Assembly: GCA_012845835.1 (NCBI GenBank)
Contig: JABAKD010000023.1
Span: forward strand, 27,259,972-27,323,971
DNA from: Undaria pinnatifida
Lineage: Eukaryota; Sar; Phaeophyceae; Laminariales; Alariaceae
Length of the DNA stretch: 64,000 bases
Reading direction: 5' to 3'
Under the pieces are notes generated by a model. It did not search any database, was not told the DNA's origin, and saw only the letters and a program-made list of their open reading frames with translations. Below, in pieces: positions 10,245 to 21,832 of this stretch. The position numbers and the translations under genes are program-made. How positions within the stretch are numbered: position 1 is the first letter of the stretch; each line of letters starts with the position of its first letter.

Positions 10245-11960
10245 ACAACGTTTTTCGTTTTTTTAGGAGACGGTTTCCTGTCACATAGTATATTGGCGCT
10301 ACAAAAGTGAGAGGTAGGTAGGCGACATTTGTTTTGTCCGGTCTGAATATTCTTCAGCCGGGGGGGGGAGAAGGGGCGACACCTGTGACCACGGCTTGTC
10401 CAGAAGATCGTTGAGGGTAAAACCTCCTACGAGTTGATCTGGAAAGTAAAAGTGATGAAGAAAAAAAAAAAACATCTCAACAGTTCGTAGCGCGTCGGTA
10501 TATTGTTTGAGCAGACGATGCCTTCTGTTCGTAGGTTGGGTATACGCAGTAGGGTATCTGTCTGCGTGACTAGCTAGTTTTTATGAGAAGGTAGTAACAG
10601 GAGGACGACACGAGGATGCCGTCGACAATATCTTATGTTAGCAACAACTGGGCGCGTGGTTCAGATATGCTTATATAATATTTTGTTCATGTTTTTTTAA
10701 CAAACGATTCCCTGTTACATACCGGTAGTATAGAGGTGCTTCAAAAGTGAGAGGTAGGTAGGCGACAATTGTTGTGTTCGTTCTGAATGTTCTTGATGGG
10801 CTATCATCTGGACAGTAGTGCGTCGGTGTAGTCTTAGAGCATACAAAGCTTGCTGTTCGCAGGTTGGGTAGACGGAATAGTGTATATTTCAGCATGAAGA
10901 GCTTGTTTGTTTTCATGAGAAGGTAGTAACAGGAGGACGACACGAGGATGCCGTCGACAATTTATTATGCTAGCAACAACTGGGCGCGTGGTTCAGATAT
11001 GCTTACATAATATTTTGTTCATGTTTTTTTAACAAACGATTCCCTGTTACATACCGGTAGTATAGAGGTGCTTCAAAAGTGAGAGGTAGGTAGGCGACAA
11101 TTGTTGTGTCCGTTCTGAATGTTCTTGATGGGCTATCATCTGGACAGTAGTGCGTCGGTGTAGTCTTGGAGCATACGAAGCTTGCTGTTCGCAGGTTGGG
11201 TAGACGGAATAGTGTATATTTCAGCATGAAGAGCTTGTTTGTTTCCATGAGAAGGTAGTAACAGGAGGACGACACGAGGATGCCGTCGACAATTTATTAT
11301 GCTAGCAACAACTGGGCGCGTGGTTTAGATATGGTTACATAATATTTTGTTCTTGTTTTTTTAACAAACGATTCCCTGTTACATACCGGTAGTATAGAGG
11401 TGCTTCAAGAGTGAGAGGTAGGTAGGCGACAATTGTTGTGTCCGTTCTGAATGTTCTTGATGGGCTATCATCTGGACAGTAGTGCGTCGGTGTAGTCTTA
11501 GAGCATACGAAGCTTGCTGTTCGCAGGTTGGGTAGACGGAATAGTGTATATTTCAGCATGAAGAGCTTGTTTGTTTCCATGAGTAGGTAGTTACTGGAAG
11601 ACGATGGACATATTATGCAACCAACAACTGGGCGCGGGGTTCAGTTATGCTCGTATTGAAAAACTTTTTTTTTTTGTTTTTTTAGCAGACGATTCCCCGT
11701 TACATAGTATAGAGGTGCTTCAAAAGTGAGAGGTAGGTAGGCGACATTTGTTGTGTCCGGTCTGAATATTCTTGGTGGGTTATCATCTACGGGTACTCTA
11801 CCGGTAAAGTACTGCTGTAGCGCGTCGGTGCATTCTTTTTAGCAGACAATGCTTTCTGTTCATAGGTTTGGTAGACGAAGCAGGGTATCTGCCAGCAGTT
11901 TTTTAGCTTGTTTGTTTTGTTTGTTTTCATGAGAAGGCAGTTATTGGAGGACGACACGAG
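10245..11960. repeat. Tandem array of ~332-bp units inside the Harbinger element
   Basis: The anchor GAGGTAGGTAGGCGACA occurs at 10,311, 10,751, 11,083, 11,415 and 11,730, spacings of 440, 332, 332 and 315. The middle three units are almost identical; the outer two are diverged and carry indels. Each unit contains CAACTGGGCGCG, GATTCCCTGTTACATA and GGTTGGGTAGACG. A 90-codon minus-strand frame is open in the middle units, but its conservation follows from the units being copies. The array fills the gap between the 3' ends of the two convergent genes. Confidence 0.92.
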
Positions 11961-13131
11961 GATGCCATCGACATATTATTATGCGACCAATACAATAACT
12001 GTGTGCGTGGTTCAACAGGTTCAACACACATTAACTCAACACAACAAAAGTGAATTTTTGTATCTACAAATACTATTAATATATCTAAGTGCTGTCTTTG
12101 AATGGGTGGGTCGATTCTGACACATGCATAACGAAGTCTACGTACGAGATGCATACCAGGTATACACTGCACTTGACATGTGTAGTTATCGAAATGAAAA
12201 AACATGCATAGTACATAGCCCGTTGGTGTATTGTTGAAATGCGACAATAAAAAGTGCGCAGGCGAGTGTCAAGCCTGGCGTGGGACATAGTAGTGAAACA
12301 GGCACGTCGGCACGTCAATCGAGCACAGTTTGCGTTTTATTTTTTATTTTTAGATTAAATTGAAACAAATAACAAGCTATATAGCATACCTACCGTGGTC
12401 GAGAAAACACACAAAAACAATCAAGAGGGGCCCGTACATCATGCCAGTAGTCAGCGCCGCTTGAGGAAGCCTGGGCAGACATCGACACGCATCACGGCGA
12501 TGGACGGGATGCGCGATGTGCACGAACGGCCCTATTCAATAGTCGGCTACACAACTCATCGCTATTGTTGTCGAAATCAGGGCGGAACTTCACGAATGGC
12601 ACTACAGGCTACCTTCGTGCGCGCTGAGGGGCGTGTGTCGTGCTTAACCGTTTTTTCTACCCGTCGACATCCAGCACACCCCGCGTCTGCCGAGTCTTCA
12701 TCCTAGAAAAATACAGCGCCCCCCCGTGGTCCCCAAACTACGACATAGATACATCGTAAGACAGTACCGTGAGTAGAGAACGCAATGCCACGTCATCGTA
12801 CTGGAAACGACAGACACAACATAATACGCACGCCAGAAACCAGGTACATTGGACGCGAGAAAATCAACGACTAAAAAAAAAAGCGGAAGAAAAACGAAGG
12901 AAGAACTTCACGTCCAAGCCATCATAAAATACCGGTGTCGTACGAGCACAAGGAAGGTCGGCGCCTTGTACAGAAATATTAAACCCAACGCCGAAAATCA
13001 CAACGGGCTCTTCGTATGACCGCTGTATACTAGGCTCTTAAAAACCATATACGTTGCCGCAAAAGCAAAAATAAAAGTCTTCACGCAAGGGTGCCGTTGG
13101 CAGCGTCCTCGCATCTACAGCAACACCGTCA

Positions 13132-16100
13132 TCAGACCTGAAAATACTCCTCGAGGCTAAGCGGCATACAGCTAAAGTATGACGCAGTGACGTTGCCGTA
13201 CAAGCAAGAGTGAGCGTTTGTCAGAAGAAGCGCCACCCCATAGTACGTGGCGACCGGCTGCAGGCGGAGCTTAAGGTTCGCACTGCAGTCGACGAACGCG
13301 AACTCCTTGGACACCTTCCCGAACATCCACTCGACACAGATTCTGACCTGGGACAGGTTCTTGTTGTAAGCTCTCTGTGCAGGGGTGAGGTTCGCTCCTC
13401 TGAAGCCGCGGTCGATGTGACTCATGATCGGATACGCGGCATCTCCGTAGACCTTGCATTGGACGCTGTTCCCCTGTTGCACCTCCGCAAGCCGGTTGTT
13501 CAAGTTGCTCTGGGACAGGAGGTACGAATCGTGGCGTCGGCCGGTCTCCATGTGTACGTCCCCTATGATCCCGTCCGCGAACACCATCGACTGCCACGCC
13601 AGTCCATGTACCTTGTGGTGTCCATCATAGCACTCGCGTTGCAGGTCGTCATCTCCGCCAGGGCGACACATTTTCCTGATGGTGCCGTCGATAAAACCGA
13701 TGATGTATGATAGCACCAGCCCTAGTCCACCTATCGACAGCGATTCACAGCGGGGCGGAAGGGTGTCTATGACACGGACATTTGCGGTTTACAAAAAAAA
13801 AGAGTAGGTGCGTCATGCTGCTTATGATATGTTTCACACAAAACGTTAAAAAGACGAGTCTAATGCAGTCTACAGGTAAAGTCGTCCGCGTGTGCAGCCC
13901 AAATGATTATTATTATACCATACTTGGCGGCATCCTTCCACGGTGAAGGACAATCAAGAGGAAAAGTACTCTCTTCGAAGAAACGGGGTGCAATTTTTGT
14001 CCAAACGCACTTTCGTACCCGTGTTTACTGGAAAAACAGCCGGAATGAACTGTATGACTGGTGTCCATGTATCATACTTGGGCATATATCCTCACCGATC
14101 GCCATACATGCTAACTCTTGAGAGGAAAAGGTATCATGTACCGCAGGGGTACACGAAAGAGAAAGTGACAACACACGGTTCATTTTTTTTTAATTCCCAG
14201 ACCGGGGTGTGTGCTGAGGGAGTGGTATACAAGAATCAAGTGATATTACAATTCTTTAAATAAAGTGCCGTTTTTTTATTCGTCTAGAATTGTCTCCGTC
14301 TTCTGGTACGTTTCTCATTCTGATCTTGGGAAGGAGTCAAGGTCGTTTGCTCATTTTATCGCGTACTCTCTTGTACCGGGACATTTTTCAAAGGAAATAT
14401 ATTCGTAGGTCGACGAAGTAGGCCACAGGCCGCGGGTACTGAACAAATACCGACCAACCGGGCGATCAACAATCCACTGGGCATAGAAGCGAGGGAACGG
14501 AGTGACGTCGCTGTCTTTGGATACCGCCGTATCCAGAGCACTACTCCGTAGTATCAACCTGCTGTTGCTGATGCCCTGTCGCATTATGCTACTGCTGCTG
14601 CCGCGTACCAGAAAAAACTACACCTTACATAGCTCGTCCCGCGTGCGTATTACTGCATAGTGATACTTCGAGCTGCTGAACGGTTAAGCCTCGTACCATC
14701 GGTCAAACGAACGACGGCGCGGGCGAACGGAGCGACAGCGCGATCGACAGAGCGAAAGCACCAGCGAATATAACAATCAACAGTCAAGAAGCGCCGCGTG
14801 GAATTGTTTTGGCCTGGACTAGTGTATGCGAGACACGCAAGAGAAGCCTGTTATCGCTTACCCTTCTCTTCAATCTTGCGCCTGTACAGGTCGAAGCGCC
14901 GGGCGTGGAAATCAAGGTTGTCGTTCATTCGGTGCTCATGCTCGTTCCACACCAAGTCAATCGTCTCGTTGAAGAGCCTTGATAGCTGCGTGTAATCTCG
15001 CCCGAATTGCTGTTGAAGGTCTTGCATTCGACCGGGATACCTATCAGTCATTCAGAATGAGGGTGGGTAACGTTCGGATGTTATCAGCAGTCAGCCAACA
15101 TCGTCGACTGCGATTGGCGATGATCGCTACAAACGCGACCGGTCCACACGCGACACGTACATCAAATACGAGGACGTTCAAGATCAAGCTGCACTGGGTG
15201 GAGAACGGGAGCAACGAGGATGCAAATCTAGGCGCACTTTTATTCTGTTGCCGCTTCCTGTTGCAAAACCAAGTGCTGCTGGTTATATTCCTGATGTAGT
15301 GAGCCTTCCTGTCATGCTCAACTTCTACTGCTGCGCTCGTACTCATCAACGCTGCCGCTCCATACTGCGGCTGCAGCAGCAGTGCGTACTGCGGATCGTG
15401 TTAAAAGTTGGTGGTGAATTAACTCCGAATCGGTCATACTCCACGGTCTGCTGCTGCAAGTGCTGCCATGCCGCTACAGCAACAAAATCGGCCCTGTCAG
15501 CAGCATGCAGTCCTCTCTTTGCCCTCCCACAAGTCAGATATACCAACATGATACCGCCTATTTTTTTTGTGACGTAGGCCTGATCCCCCCCCCCAAAAAA
15601 GCGTGGAGCGAACCGCAGCTGGAAGTAACAACAGACAGTCTGTATTGGATTACAGTATAGGATACTCCCAGCTGTAAACCTTGTACAGCAGCAGTATGTC
15701 CATATGGCGTCTTACTATGAGACTTCAATAATAACATACCAGGTATTACGTACAGCATTATTATTATGCAAGTACTCGTACGTACTCGAGTCTCTTGTAC
15801 CCTCGTACTTGCCTTCAGCATACCTGGTACTCCTGGTACACGGTACCAGCACACAGCAAGGTGCCATGGGTACGTACAGAATCAGAGGTACGGGGGTCTG
15901 TTTCGCGCCGAAAAAAATCCTTGTGAGCAGTTACTTTTTCAGCTGTAAACCTTGTACAGCAGCAGTATGTCCATATGGTGCGTCTTGCTATGTACCAGGC
16001 ATGAGACTTCAATAATGACATACGTACCTCTGGTACAGCATTATTATACAACAAGTACTCGTACGTACTCCGAGTCTCGTGTTGCCTCGTTCCAGGTGCA

Positions 16101-16675
16101 GCATACATACCTGGTACCTGGTACTCTGCACATCCCAGCACAAAACAGGCTACGGCATCAGAGGTACGGGGGTCTGTTTCGCTCGGAAAAAAACTTGTCG
16201 GCAGTTACTACCTCATCACAGGTGTTTACACGTGTTACAAGCAGAGCAACGCCTACCTCATGCGACGGACGAGAAGGAGAAGCGCAGTTTCCCCGTTGAA
16301 TGTGGATCCATTGCGAAGCACCACCCTGCGTGGAATCCGCAGCGCACGCAAAAGTCGCGGCAAGTCCTCTGCCCTAAACCGAAAGTCGTGCCACGCTTCA
16401 TTCTCGGTGATGTTCGAGAAGCGCGGTGGCTGTTGTCGCACAGATGGACCGAGACAAGTGCGATCTTGCCAGATGTTGCATACGACAGCCGCAATCAACG
16501 CCGCGTGGTGTCGCTCTCTGCGTTGAGCCTCCTCTCCGAGTGCGCCCGACTCCGCAAGCTGGGCGAAGCTCATCACAAGTTGCAGCAAGCGCTGAATCCT
16601 TAACCGCTCACGGGCGCAGAGCGCACCATACCGACGGTTCACCTGTACATCTCTGATGTTACGCCTACGCGTCAT
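13132..16675 (-). CDS. PIF/Harbinger DDE transposase (three exons)
   Basis: Exons are 16,675-16,257, 15,040-14,862 and 13,730-13,132. The splices are ATGAG/GTAGGC to GATAG/GTATCC and AAGG/GTAAGC to GATAG/GTGG. Codon phases match at both joins and yield 398 residues with no internal stop. The ATG at 16,675 is chosen because an in-frame TGA lies five codons upstream. The N-terminal half carries the family signature ending in a helix (GETALLLLVRRM) followed by RYPGRMQDLQQQFGR across the first splice. The catalytic triad of the DDE_Tnp_4 type is visible: Asp214 in GFIDGT, Asp296 in VYGDAAYP and Glu333 in ICVEWMFG; GRRHDSYL (263-270) is also typical. Known family role: nuclear nuclease and strand-transfer enzyme that cuts the element at its inverted repeats. 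The first intron holds a 280-bp tandem duplication. Nothing looks broken. Confidence 0.93.
15668..16215. repeat. ~278-bp tandem duplication in transposase intron 1
   Basis: Two copies starting at CAGCTGTAAACCTTGTACAG (about 15,668 and 15,946) share GCAGTATGTCCATATGG, AAGTACTCGTACGTACTC and AGAGGTACGGGGGTCTGTTT. Rich in GTAC and CCTGGTACC palindromes. Confidence 0.85.
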
Positions 16676-16951
16676 GCTCAAGGTACCCTCTCAATCCTCC
16701 GTGCGTTCGTATTAGTAGCTTGTGTTGTGTCGTGACAACAGCGTGGTGCTTCAAACTGGTTCTGCTTAGGGCGCTATAGACCCTTGCAGAGGCGTTCTGC
16801 CTCGGACAAATGCTCGGTGTATTGTAGGCCAATGAAACAGAGAGACAAAATATACCGTAACTTTTGATCCAAACCTACCTTCGACAAAGTACATTTTTGC
16901 CTTTTTTTCAAAAATTTACCGCAAATATTGCCTTCGGGACAATTTTTGAAA

Positions 16952-16988
16952 AAGTAAATTTCTAAAAACGTACTTTCGCAAACACTCT
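16952..16988 (-). repeat. Harbinger right terminal inverted repeat
   Basis: Exact reverse complement of 5,831-5,867. Followed by ATTATT, which also precedes the left end. Confidence 0.95.
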
Positions 16989-17089
16989 ATTATTATATTT
17001 TACTTTTCATTATAGTGGCGGGTTTTGGTATACATGGGGAGTATGGAGACAGTAGTAGAGATCTAATAGATATCATGTAAAAGTTCCAC

Positions 17090-17600
17090 CCTAAAAAATA
17101 TAAAATATTAACAAAATTAAATTAAATTAAAAATAAGATGAAATAAAGTAAGTAAACAAAAATAAAATATACTGTCACCACAACATTTTACATTTAAAAG
17201 TCCCACCCTAAAAAGCGGGAGTCAGTGAGCCTCACCCCAACATAAAAAGTCCCACACATAAAAAACAAAAACAGAAGTCGGTGAGCCTAAAGTAATACTC
17301 TGTCACCCTAACATAAAAAAATAAAAAATCCCACCCCCAAAAAAATAAATCAAGAAATAAAGAAATGAAGAAGAATTAAAAAAAAAACGGGAGTCGGTGA
17401 GCCTTGAACCAACGGTTTAATTGATACGCTGTCACCCTAAAATGAAAAAATAAAAAATCCCACCCCCAAAAAGATAAATAAAGAGATAAAGAAATAAAGA
17501 AAAATTGAAAAAAAAGCGGGAGTCGGTGAGCCTTGAACCCACGGTTAAATTGATACGCTGTCACCCTAATATAAAACAAATCTCACCCCCCAACAAAATA
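17090..17600 (-). repeat. Tandem cluster of tRNA-like units, family 2
   Basis: Four to five units spaced roughly 70-125 bases carry, on the minus strand, TTAGGGTGACAGCGTATCAA, an AACCGTGGGTTCAAGGCTC B-box-like segment and CACCGACTCCCGC. Units are separated by A-rich linkers such as AAATAAAGAAATAAAG. Heads plus A-rich tails in tandem suggest SINE copies landing repeatedly in each other's tails, or unit amplification. Confidence 0.65.
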
Positions 17601-17637
17601 ATTATTCACAATATCTTCCAGCGCGCACGCTCGAAAT

Positions 17638-17712
17638 AGACAAACATGAAGTCGGTGGGAATCGAACCCGCGACTCAATTTCTGTTTGTCAAGTAAGCTA
17701 TCCACTAGACAA
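17638..17712 (-). repeat. tRNA-like SINE head with perfect B box
   Basis: Minus strand reads GTGACTTCGTTGTCTAGTGG (A-box region) and, 45 bases on, CGGGTTCGATTCCCACCGAC, a consensus B box. A cloverleaf with paired acceptor ends cannot be drawn convincingly, so it is assigned to SINE family 1 rather than called a tRNA gene. Confidence 0.55.
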
Positions 17713-17764
17713 CGAAGTCACGTGAATAAGTGGTGTAGTGGATGGCGCTGTACAACTGACAAAT

Positions 17765-17905
17765 ATTGGGCCGTGGGATTAGTCTCGTGGTGAGGGGTGC
17801 GATGCCTTCTGAATTGGTTTAAAGTCGGCGGGATTCAACAAACCCGAAAACTCATTTTTTGTTCGTGTACGGTTATCCACTAGACCACTCAGTCACGTGA
17901 CTTTG
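17765..17905 (-). repeat. tRNA-derived SINE, family 1, full copy
   Basis: Reverse complement of the 2,449-2,580 copy. It has the head TGGTCTAGTGGATAACC, B-box-like GTTGAATCCCGCCGAC, and body AACCAATTCAGAAGGCATCG ... CACGAGACTAAT. A second, plus-strand head starts at 17,886 and forms the head-to-head palindrome. Confidence 0.7.
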
Positions 17906-17999
17906 TGGTCTAGTGGATAGCATATATAACTGACAGGTCCTTAATATTATTGCCCGATATATCAATGTGCGCGTCTTGCCTCGACCACTCCCAGCCATG

Positions 18000-18290
18000 C
18001 AGAGACAACAGGGAGCATGCAGACAGCGCAAACAACGTTACGCTACATCTGCGCCCAGCAGCACAAGCGGCAGCATGCAGCATCATGCGCATGTGGCGTA
18101 TCCACCAGCAGGCAACACCGTGTGTGACACATCCATCTGCGCCGTACTGCTGTGGCCAGTTGGTTTTTTGGGGCCTGCGATCTGTTATTCACAACCTCTC
18201 TTTTAATGCCGTGGGCGGCCTTAAGTCCACGCTATTCACCATTCTGGCCGGAAATATTAGGATCGTTTGAATTCAAGACTATTTCCTCAA
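18000..18290 (+). repeat. Dispersed repeat, copy 2 (partner at 2,150-2,410)
   Basis: Matches 2,150-2,410 in order and orientation, including CACCAGCAGGCAACACCGTG, GCGCCGTACTGCTGTGGC and GGCCTGCGATCTGTTATTC. CAGAGACAACAG and neighbouring blocks recur at 18,358-18,400. Confidence 0.55.
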
Positions 18291-18489
18291 CGTTCTTATT
18301 TTTATATTTCCTATCACTTCATTTTGTGTTTCTTGCCCCAAGCACACCCAGCCATGTAGAGACAACAGATAACATACAGATAACACAGACAACGCTGCAA
18401 GTACGCCTAGCAGCACAAAAGCCGCAGGCAAAATCATACCAGGTACGCGTGTGGCATATCTATATGTGGTGTACTGTTGCTGTGACTAT

Positions 18490-18745
18490 TTTCTACAGCA
18501 GTACAGCAGTATGCACCGCGGCAAACAGATGCGTTGGTTCGTACCGGAACTTCGCCAGGCGAGGCCGGTATTGCGGAGAACGACAAAAATTCAAACAAAG
18601 GAGCAGGGCCACCTCCAACTGACACGAAAGCACTCGCCCACATACGAGCCTACCCACCCACCCGCCCACCCACTCACCCATCCACGGACCCGTCCCCCCA
18701 CCAAACGACCCAAGCAACATGCTTTACGGCAGTACCGCAGTACGT
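18490..18745 (+). repeat. Dispersed repeat sharing CAAACAGATGCGTTGGTT, copy 1
   Basis: Contains GCAAACAGATGCGTTGGTTC, then ACTTCGCCAG, then a CCCACCCA-rich tract. The same combination lies at about 22,985-23,500 with the parts in a different order, so this is a composite low-complexity repeat. Non-coding. Confidence 0.4.
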
Positions 18746-18899
18746 ACATCAGCAAACAGACGCGCTTGGTTCCGCTCCGACCCCATACCTGGGGAACAGT
18801 GTTTCAGGCATGAAATTATCGGTATGTTTCCCCGGGGAGAGTTCGTTTTAGCTTGGCTTTACAGTGAGTTTTGATATTTGACCGTAAACCGCTGTTGTG

Positions 18900-20090
18900 T
18901 AGCTTCGATTGAACTCGGTTTACAGGGGTCGCCCCCTGCGGCCGCGGGCGTAAAGGCCCAGGACCGCAGACAATGATTTGTTACTTGCTAGTGTTGTAGT
19001 CTCGTGGTAGTGGTGGCAAGTACATGGCCTGTGTCGAAAGACGGACGTTTGTCAAACTACGTCGGCCCCTATATACCCACCACCTCGTGACGTGTTTGTC
19101 AAATTACGTCGACCTTGACCTACCCACAACCTCGTCACGTTGACAGATCGCAGTCTTCGAGAAGTGCAAGTAGCCACATTACAGCGGGGATGCATGGTGT
19201 TGGGGCGCCGGCTGCGACGTCAATTGTCTGAGCGTCTGAGCTGCGCTCGTGTCTGTATCTCGCGTGTGCGCCATGTACGCGGGCCACCTCTCGGCAAAGT
19301 CGAATAGCAGCGCCGCAATTGCAGCTTCTTGCTCCGTGCAATCACCGCCTAAAACAACTATCTATCCTTATCAAATCCTTTCAAAACTCGTGTTTCATTT
19401 GCAGAGTTTGCCGAAAATTACAGCCTAAAAGCCAATCAGATTGCTGGGTCCTTACCACAAAGTCCTCGTCGTACTCGTGCTGAGCTCGTGCTGATATTTT
19501 GCCACTTTTTGTATGATTCTTTCCCACGACGGGTGGAGAGCGAACCGTCCCCGGGGGGGCGCCTCCCCCCACCCCACTCTTCTCGATTTGTGGACAAGGA
19601 CACAGTTTTTGCTACCACCAGGTACATCTTGTTTGCTCAGGCAGTCATTTGTTGGATACTTGCATTTCGATTTTGCGCCACTCCCTTAGGCACTTCCCGG
19701 AGGGAACCTTGTATGATGTATGGATGTCGAAGACTTATAGCAACAGCGTTGCTCGGGTGTTTTGGCGATGCCTGGAATGTTTAGGTTTTTCGCACGTTGC
19801 CTTAAAGAGCAACTTGTAGTGGGTCTACTGGGCTCTGTAGGAAGTGGGAATACATGGGTAATAAAATAAATGTACACTCCGTTCAAGTAGAGGAAGACAA
19901 CAACCAATGTTGACATGCGGCTTGGTCACATCAAAAACACATTTTGGGAGGTAGTCAGACCAAAATATCTGAGCAATCGTACACCAGCACACATCGCGGT
20001 GATGGTGGCTAGAAACAATAGGCGCCAGTCTTTTTGTCACCCCCTCCCCGGTGTAGAACCCTAACTCTCACACGGGGAATGATCTCATCA
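18900..20090. other. Mostly intergenic; possible minus-strand exons
   Basis: No gene is recognised with confidence. On the minus strand two segments look exon-like. About 19,590-19,454 is open, ends EYDEDFV and stops before GTAAGGAC. About 19,350-19,180 follows a TTTTAG acceptor and reads AAIAALLFDFAERWPAYMAH. They could be two exons of an unknown, perhaps transposon-borne, gene. A GC-rich block at 19,520-19,570 has a partner in opposite orientation at 24,655-24,720. Confidence 0.25.
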
Positions 20091-20094
20091 CGTT

Positions 20095-21812
20095 GTGAAG
20101 TGATTAGGGGTGAGATACAGAGTATCCCTAAAGGTCGACCAAGTGGGCATGTTCCCGGGTGTAACTTACTTTCGTAGCTCAAATCGGGGGAGAAGAAGCT
20201 TATATTATTTCCTCGAACCCATGGTGACAACTGGGACGAGAGACAAGGGACACTCCGTCCCCTGACTACCTTGAATATCAAACGCCATCCTAACATACGA
20301 AAATGGCCAATAACTGATCAAATAAGGTAATTACCGGTCTTTCACGGCTGTACCTTAGCACTAACCCAACCTGATGAGTCGCATATGCAGCATTATGGGG
20401 GATTATGATGAACCCCTGTTCTACGAACTAAACCATGAGTCGAAGATGCTGCTCGTCAAAACCCACTCCCACGCTTCTCAACGGCCTAGCGATGAAGCCA
20501 GGACAACGCGAAGGGAAGCAATTGAAGGAAACGCAGACCCTATAATAAGGCAAGCCACCGATCAAAACTCTGCCGCGTACCGCCGGTGTGGCGGGGGGGG
20601 GGGCAAACGGAAAAGCACTACGGCAAGACAAACCACCGAAGAAGGGGCTATGGCAAGGAAAACCATCGTCGAACGCCTCCCGCGTACCGTCAGTGTTGGG
20701 TAGTGCGAGACGAAGAAGGGCGAATTGAAGGGTAACACAGGCGCTCAGACAACGGGAAGTCATGCCAAAAACCTCCCACAGCCCCAACGGCACGGCGGCG
20801 GGGGGGGTGAGGAAACAAGAAATACCATAAACGGAAGGTGGCACCACCTACAGCCCCGCGAGGGGGAAAAGTATCTAGCCGAAAAAAATAAAACATATAT
20901 AACACAATAAAATCGATAACAACACACAGTCCTGTGCCATGTTATGCGTGAACATACCCTGGTCCCCCCCGGCTCTGGGCTGAGGAGGGTGTCGGCAGGC
21001 CGAATATGGACGAACACGTTGAACCGATGGTCATGTGTCTATGTAGCGACCTGATTGCCGAGACCCTGGCCAGTGACTGAGCGGGGGGGTCGAGGGACCG
21101 CGGCAGTCTTGAGGCTTGGGCAGAGCAACCTAGCCGTCTTGAGGCAAGCACAGGTCAGACAGAGCTCGGGGCAAGCCCGGAGGTGCGGGGGACCGCATCC
21201 GTCTTGAGGCTTGAGTAGAGCAAGCAAGCCGTCTTCGTTTGGGTGCGAGCAAACCATCTTGTTTCTCAAGGAGCAGATCTCCTAGAAAAATCATATTTCG
21301 CACGGAGTTCGATCGTGTCGTCAATGTGTCGCGCGCACGGTGACTACCAGGAGGCCCCTGCTGTCTTGCTGTTTTGTAGTCACCGCCGGGAGGTGAAGGA
21401 GTACCCTCTCCGAATGAGCTGCCACCAAAATTGAGCAAGGGCAAATCCGAGGGAAGATGAAAACTTGATATACAAATGAAAACCCAAGTCAAGTGTGCGA
21501 GGGAGCTCACTAGTCTTGTGCTGCACGGCGGCGCCATTTGTGAAATGAATAGGGTTGAGACAGAGTATCCCTAGAGGTCGACCAAGCGGAAATGCCCCCT
21601 GGTGTTACTCACTTTCGTAGCTCAAAGCTGGAGAGAAGCAACTTGTATTTTTGCCTCGAACCGATGGTGACATCTGGGACGAGTGGCAAGAGACTCTCCG
21701 TCCCCTGACCACCCTGTACATACGAAAACGGAGAGACACGCCATCCTACCATACGAAAACGGCCAGACGCTATCGAATCAAATAATTGCTGGCCTTTCAA
21801 GCCCGTACTTTA
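20095..21812. mobile_element. Element bounded by ~260-bp direct repeats
   Basis: Segments 20,095-20,355 and 21,535-21,812 match in the same orientation. They share GAGTATCCCTA.AGGTCGACC, CTTTCGTAGCTCAAA, GATGGTGACA.CTGGGACGAG and CTCCGTCCCCTGACCACC-like blocks. The 1.2 kb between has no recognisable protein. Terminal direct repeats around a short non-coding core would fit a small LTR-type non-autonomous fossil, but a simple tandem duplication is also possible. The inner part near 20,370-20,480 has a relative at about 32,960-33,110. Confidence 0.4.
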
Positions 21813-21832
21813 ATAACGTAGTATGAATACTG

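Larger units (their letters stand above)
5831..16988. mobile_element. PIF/Harbinger DNA transposon, 11.16 kb, apparently autonomous
   Basis: The element is bounded by 37-bp identical terminal inverted repeats (5,831-5,867 and 16,952-16,988) starting AGAGTGTTTGCGAAAGTACG. The flanks read ATTATT on both sides, so the target duplication is ATT or ATTATT; the A/T-rich site makes the exact length ambiguous. Inside are the two genes known from PIF/Harbinger elements: a Myb/SANT-like protein (6,133-10,091, plus) and a DDE transposase (13,132-16,675, minus), each three exons with matching phases and no internal stop. They face each other across a tandem array of 332-bp units. The element is long for its superfamily, mainly through introns, the array and an intronic duplication. 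Perfect inverted repeats and two open genes point to a recent insertion (inference). Confidence 0.92.

Noticed and set aside
10671-11580. Conserved 80-90-codon minus-strand frames repeated three times
   Set aside because: Conservation is explained by the units being recent tandem copies; no start context or domain supports translation.
17638-17712. Functional tRNA gene with perfect B box
   Set aside because: Acceptor and anticodon stems do not pair, and the same head is attached to a SINE body elsewhere.
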